Origin: an uncultured Oscillospiraceae bacterium
Lineage (GTDB): Bacteria; Bacillota; Clostridia; UBA1212; UBA1255
Reading direction: 5' to 3'
NCBI GenBank assembly: GCA_902462635.1
Contig: CABQCN010000037.1
Location: 1-8,404, forward strand
Length of the DNA stretch: 8,404 bases
How positions within the stretch are numbered: the first letter of the stretch is position 1; every line of letters begins with the position of its first letter. This document shows, in pieces, positions 4,942 through 8,404 of this stretch. The translations under genes were made by a program, and so were the position numbers. The notes below the pieces were generated by a model. The model was not told the DNA's origin, did not search any database, and was given only the letters and a program-made list of their open reading frames with translations.

Positions 4942-6805
4942 GAAGGGAAGTATTACCATCGCAGCCGCAGTGATGCTTTGCGCCGTGATTTTACTGAATA
5001 CGGCGCTGTACGATTATGTCGCGTTTAAAATTCAGGAAAGCCGCGCCGCGGCGGGGATGATGCTCGCCTGCAAATCCGTGTTGGCTTCTTACGATTCGCT
5101 GCTGGCAGAAAAGTACGGACTGTACGGCTTCAATACGGGTTCCGGCGGTTCGGCAGACGATTTATTTAAACGTTATTATCATGCGGAAGAATCCAGCGTT
5201 TCGCTCAGCGGGAATTTTACCGAACCGGATGTGCTGAAACGTCAGATCTGTGATTTGATGAAAATAAAAACGCCGCTGAATTTGACGGAAACCATATTGC
5301 AGGTACTCGGCGCAGTTTCGGATGCGCAAAAACAAGGGGCGGATTACCGCGCTTGCGGTGAAGCGGCAGAGCAGCTGGCGGCGCTGCAGAAGACGCAGAA
5401 CGCTTTGAAAAGAAAAACGGAAGGATACTTTCCGGGCGATCCCATATGCGTCAACGGATATTCGCAGGCATTGACGGCGGAAGTACTGCGGAATATCACG
5501 GAAGCATTCTCGCAGAACACGGATGCCGTATTTTATATCGATCAGGCGGTGATGCTGTGCGAACAATACCAGGAATATAATAACGAGGCGGCATTGCTTT
5601 GCCGGGAACTTGCCATCGGAACGCAGCGAATCGAAGATAAGCTGCAACAAGCCGCGCGGGACGGATCTGGGCCGGAAGAAGCAAACAGAATCCGCAAACA
5701 GGCGGCGCAAATCGCAAGTAATGCCGCGGCAGGCAGAATTGCAGAGAATTTGTCCGTATTCGCGGAACGTTTGTCCGTTTTACGCGAATTCAAAGAGAGC
5801 GGACGTCTGGATATCGCTGCGCTCAACGAAGCGTTTTTTATCCGCAAAATCGACACGGATATCAGGATTAATTTGATTCACGCGGGAAACGGCGGCAGCG
5901 GAGCCGCAGATGATCGCCAGGCGTTAAAGGAAGAGATTTTGAAACTTACCGGCTTGCCTGCCGGATCCGGGGACGCGTATGTCGTGCCGCCGCAGGAGTA
6001 CGCGGCGTTTCCCTCCGTGCGTACCGGGACCCAGTTGGAAAGTATGTCCTTTCCCGGGCTGGATGCCGGCGCTTCTTTCGATTCCTTCGACACCTTCAGC
6101 TGCTTTTTTTCGTTCGGCGAAGGCATTTCTTTTGGAAACCTCTTTCAGGAGGCGAAAGAATGTCTTCTTACGGACGATTATATTATAAGCTATATGACGA
6201 CACGGCTGGACGGGCCGTCGGAAGAATGCATAAAGAATGAAACGGAATATATTTTGAACGGCGACGCTTCCGCGCGGAAAAACAATCGAAGCGCCGAACA
6301 TAAAATCCTCGCACTGCGCTTTTTATTAAATTTTATCGGGATTATGAAAGACGGAGAACGGAGCGCTTCCGCGGAAGCGATGGCCAGAGCCATTGCCGCG
6401 TCGCTCAGTCTGGGCGCGGGTGTACTATTATATAAATTTATTATCGTATCGGCCTGGGCGCTGCTGGATTCCTACCGGGACCTCGAAACGCTGCTGGCAG
6501 GGAAATCCGTTCCGATTCTCAAATTCGGAGAAGGCCCGGATGGGAACTGGGATGCGGTGCAGAATTATCCGTTTTATCTCCGCATCCTTTTATTGATGAC
6601 GCCGATGGAAACGAAACTGATGCGGATCTGCGATCTCATCGAAGTCAATATGAAAGAACTCACAGGGCAGACTTACCGCCTTTCCGGCGTTTATCATAAA
6701 ATTACCGCGTCTGCAAAAGTGCGGATTTTATTCATTTCTCCGCTTTTTCTGGGAGAGGGAAAAGGACGCTATTATAGGGAGGACTCCTGTGAACTATCCT
6801 ACTGA
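4913..6805 (+). CDS. DUF5702 domain protein (Tad-locus associated)
   Basis: A 630-aa protein anchored by an N-terminal helix (about 12-33) after KGSITIAAAVML, a pseudopilin-like start. The segment SVLASYDSLLAEKYGLYGF (55-73) and the C-terminal part, with ETEYILNG (443-450), LALRFLLNFI (466-475), AWALLDSYRDLETLLAGKSVPILKF (514-538) and YPFYLRILLLMTPMETKLMRICDLIEVNM (552-580), follow the DUF5702 pattern found in clostridial Tad-like loci. The middle (about 105-320) is long, helical and probably coiled. A second hydrophobic stretch lies near 495-518. I chose ATG 4913 because GGGGAGGGG lies just upstream; ATG 4931 has no such site. It begins inside the small TadE gene and overlaps the following gene by 17 bp. 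It is probably a large extracytoplasmic component of a pilus-like or secretion structure; its role is not established. Confidence 0.85.
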   Translation: MIYTKNMRTEKGSITIAAAVMLCAVILLNTALYDYVAFKIQESRAAAGMMLACKSVLASYDSLLAEKYGLYGFNTGSGGSADDLFKRYYHAEESSVSLSGNFTEPDVLKRQICDLMKIKTPLNLTETILQVLGAVSDAQKQGADYRACGEAAEQLAALQKTQNALKRKTEGYFPGDPICVNGYSQALTAEVLRNITEAFSQNTDAVFYIDQAVMLCEQYQEYNNEAALLCRELAIGTQRIEDKLQQAARDGSGPEEANRIRKQAAQIASNAAAGRIAENLSVFAERLSVLREFKESGRLDIAALNEAFFIRKIDTDIRINLIHAGNGGSGAADDRQALKEEILKLTGLPAGSGDAYVVPPQEYAAFPSVRTGTQLESMSFPGLDAGASFDSFDTFSCFFSFGEGISFGNLFQEAKECLLTDDYIISYMTTRLDGPSEECIKNETEYILNGDASARKNNRSAEHKILALRFLLNFIGIMKDGERSASAEAMARAIAASLSLGAGVLLYKFIIVSAWALLDSYRDLETLLAGKSVPILKFGEGPDGNWDAVQNYPFYLRILLLMTPMETKLMRICDLIEVNMKELTGQTYRLSGVYHKITASAKVRILFISPLFLGEGKGRYYREDSCELSY

Positions 6806-7787
6806 ACGGAAAGAGATCAATGAGAAGGGAAGCATTTCACTGGAGACGGCGCTTCTCCTGCCGGCTGTTTTGGGCGTTTTATTGTTCTTTCTCTCTATTC
6901 TGCAAATCGCCGCCGCGCAGAATCTGTTGGAACTCTCCGTTATTAAAACTGCCGACGAAATGTGCAGATGGGCGCCGGCTTATCGGAACGCATTTTTAAA
7001 AGATTTGCAAAACGAAATGCTTTCGGAATTGGGAGGCGGCTTGCAGGAAGCGTTCCGGGCGGAAGAAGACGCACTTCTTGGAAATATCCTGAACTGTAGA
7101 AAAATTTCGGAATATTCTTCTGATTTTATATACGGTTTTGCAGCGCAGTCGCTTTGTGATTCTTATATCGCAGACGATGCGCTTGTGAAGAACGGAATTT
7201 TACGGGTGAAGGATCTGAATCTTTATCAAAGTGAATTTTTCCGGAACGATACGGAAGCGGTCCGGATTACGGGATACTGCAGGTTGGACACGTATCTGCC
7301 GTTCCCGGTACGGATTGGATTCTCCGTTTCCTGCCGTGCATGGGGCGGCGGCCGCACGCCGCACGTTTCGCTGCCGGAGTCGGAAGAGAAAACGCCGACG
7401 GTCTGGGAAGAAAATAATTTTACAAGAGGAAAAATATTCCGCCGGATGTACGGGGGGAATTTGCCGGAATCGTTTCCGGTGATCGCCGCATTTGAAAACG
7501 GAACGGCCATCATGATCAAAAGTTTGAATCACACCATGGCGAGTTATCAGCATTCCGGTGCCTTAGAAAAAACGATCCGGCAGATGATCGATACGCTGGC
7601 CGCTTTTGACGGCGCGGAATACGGCGGGATCACAATCAGAAAGGAGAATATTGCACAGAGAAAACTGATTTTAATCCTCCCGGAAAACGATTTTGACTAT
7701 TTACAGGAAGCTGCGGTACGGAATATGATGCAGTATTCCATGCTGAAATTTGTCATGCTGGACTTGCAGAGATACCAAAAAGTGTGA
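6789..7787 (+). CDS. TadE-like protein with unrecognised C-terminal domain
   Basis: A 332-aa membrane-anchored protein that starts at GTG 6789, five bases after GGGAGGA (6777-6783), overlapping the DUF5702 gene by 17 bp. The N-terminus EKGSISLETALLLPAVLGVLLFFLSILQ (12-39) is a textbook TadE/type IV pilin-like start: Gly14-Ser15 as possible prepilin peptidase site and Glu19 at position +5. Residues 40-190 look like the usual TadE-like body of clostridial proteins, ending in PFPVRIGFSVSCRAWGGG (171-188). Where relatives often have a short Cys/His tail, this one has about 125 residues (205-332) with GKIFRRMYGGNLPESFPVIAAFENGTAIMIKSL, a helix LEKTIRQMIDTLAAFDG, and a strand RKLILILPEND. I do not recognise this domain. 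The product is probably a large minor pilin or surface-exposed component of the same machine as its two neighbours. Confidence 0.8.
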   Translation: MNYPTERKEINEKGSISLETALLLPAVLGVLLFFLSILQIAAAQNLLELSVIKTADEMCRWAPAYRNAFLKDLQNEMLSELGGGLQEAFRAEEDALLGNILNCRKISEYSSDFIYGFAAQSLCDSYIADDALVKNGILRVKDLNLYQSEFFRNDTEAVRITGYCRLDTYLPFPVRIGFSVSCRAWGGGRTPHVSLPESEEKTPTVWEENNFTRGKIFRRMYGGNLPESFPVIAAFENGTAIMIKSLNHTMASYQHSGALEKTIRQMIDTLAAFDGAEYGGITIRKENIAQRKLILILPENDFDYLQEAAVRNMMQYSMLKFVMLDLQRYQKV

Positions 7788-7793
7788 TATCAT
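7764..7793 (+). promoter_or_regulatory. Weak candidate promoter for the amidohydrolase gene
   Basis: TTGCAG (7764-7769), 18-bp spacer, TATCAT (7788-7793), at the very end of the preceding gene. The boxes are moderate matches to sigma-A and would start transcription near 7800, about 23 bp before the ATG. The gap is only 35 bp and no terminator is visible after the pseudopilin gene, so read-through is equally possible. Confidence 0.3.
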
Positions 7794-7822
7794 GCAATAG
7801 AAAGGAATACGGGTGGCCTTCC

Positions 7823-8404
7823 ATGGCAATTTTAATAAAAAATGTTAAAATGTATGATAAAAGCGGCATTTCCGATGCTCTCACGATCTGTATCGGGGAC
7901 GGCAAGATCCTGGCGGTCACGCGCGATCCGGAACAAGCGGATTCTTTTCTGCGGAAATATGAAGGGAAAGCCGATGTAATCGATGGGAAAAATATGCTGG
8001 TGATGCCGGGACTTGTAAATACCCATACGCACAGCCCAATGACGGTCTTGCGGAATATCGGAAGCGATCTGCCGCTGCAGAAATGGCTGTTTGAAGAAAT
8101 GATTCCGCGCGAGAAAAAATTGACGTCCAGAGACGTATATTATGCTTCCTTACTTGGTCAGATCGAAATGATCCGGTCGGGGACGGTCGCTTTTACCGAT
8201 ATGTACGAACCGTTTGAATCGCTGGCCGAAGCGGTTTCGGAGTCCGGAATGAAAGCGGTGCTGAGCGTCGCAGCGCTGCATAACGATTGGAACGGCGGAT
8301 GCCGGATCACAAAAACGTCTTTTGCGGATGCGGAGCGCCTGGTCAGACAATGGAACGGCGCGGAGGACGGAAGAATCGGGGTTCTTTGCGAGATCCATTC
8401 CGTA
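7823..8404 (+). CDS. Amidohydrolase, MTA/SAH deaminase-like (3' truncated by window edge)
   Basis: The first 194 residues of a metal-dependent hydrolase of the amidohydrolase superfamily. A short N-terminal beta region (AILIKNVKMYDKSGI..ALTICIGDGKILAV) leads to VMPGLVNTHTHSPMTVLRNI (60-79), in which His68 and His70 are the first two metal ligands. The following SDLPLQKWLFEEMIPREKKLTSRDVYYASLLGQIEMIRSGTVAFTDMY (81-128) is close to the pattern of S-adenosylhomocysteine/5'-methylthioadenosine deaminases and related chlorohydrolase-type enzymes, which deaminate adenine-like or triazine-like rings. His192 (CEIHSV) is a possible further ligand; the remaining catalytic His, Glu and Asp residues lie beyond the edge. 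The ATG at 7823 follows GGGTGG (7811-7816). Family assignment is firm, but the exact substrate cannot be fixed. It lies 35 bp after the pseudopilin cluster and seems unrelated to it in function. Confidence 0.88.
   Translation, partial: MAILIKNVKMYDKSGISDALTICIGDGKILAVTRDPEQADSFLRKYEGKADVIDGKNMLVMPGLVNTHTHSPMTVLRNIGSDLPLQKWLFEEMIPREKKLTSRDVYYASLLGQIEMIRSGTVAFTDMYEPFESLAEAVSESGMKAVLSVAALHNDWNGGCRITKTSFADAERLVRQWNGAEDGRIGVLCEIHSV

Noticed and set aside
5162..5710. 182-aa open frame on the minus strand within the DUF5702 gene
   Set aside because: Arg/Phe-rich composition typical of an antisense shadow; no ribosome binding site or family resemblance, and the plus-strand frame is clearly coding.
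4735..7787. Complete Tad/Flp pilus locus
   Set aside because: Only pseudopilin-like and DUF5702 genes are present; no TadA ATPase, TadB/TadC, prepilin peptidase or Flp pilin is visible in the window.
7823..8404. Specific naming as mtaD
   Set aside because: The family pattern fits, but the window ends before the remaining catalytic residues and substrate-specific regions, so the substrate cannot be fixed.

Overview
This window looks like chromosome of a spore-forming Firmicute, most likely a member of the Clostridia. The evidence is a CotF-type spore coat protein with a small companion, a DUF421 (YetF)-DUF4363 membrane pair, a DUF5702 protein beside TadE-like pseudopilins, and a GntR/YtrA-type regulator with an ABC-2 exporter. 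Base composition is mid-range, ribosome binding sites are strong and purine-rich, and TTG and GTG starts occur, all in keeping with that group. No RNA gene, insertion sequence, phage gene or CRISPR array is visible.

Layout: (1) 2-874 (+) is the 3' part of a MacB/FtsX-type ABC permease cut by the left edge. (2) 913-2795 (-) is a three-gene operon read right to left: GntR-family repressor, ABC ATPase, ABC-2 permease. Its promoter is near consensus (TTGACA-17-TATACT), and a perfect 20-bp palindrome sits at the predicted transcription start. (3) 2983-3477 (-) is a two-gene spore coat operon (70-aa protein, then CotF-like protein). (4) 3579-4638 (+) is the divergent DUF421-DUF4363 pair; a 14-bp palindrome lies in the roughly 100-bp gap between the two divergent operons. 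(5) 4735-7787 (+) is a tightly overlapping three-gene cluster: a 68-aa TadE-like pseudopilin, a 630-aa DUF5702 protein, and a 332-aa TadE-like protein with an unrecognised C-terminal domain. (6) 7823-8404 (+) is the N-terminal 194 residues of an amidohydrolase resembling the MTA/SAH deaminases, cut by the right edge.

How the parts work together: the GntR operon reads as a self-regulated exporter that responds to an envelope stress or an exported peptide. The coat and DUF421 genes suggest a spore-envelope neighbourhood. The three-gene pseudopilin cluster is the most unusual part. It carries minor-pilin-like membrane proteins typical of clostridial Tad/Flp loci, but no TadA ATPase, TadB/C platform, prepilin peptidase or major Flp pilin lies next to it in this window. 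The third protein also carries a C-terminal module I cannot assign. These three genes are the best candidates for a poorly described system. Outside the named families, functional statements are inference from sequence and context.
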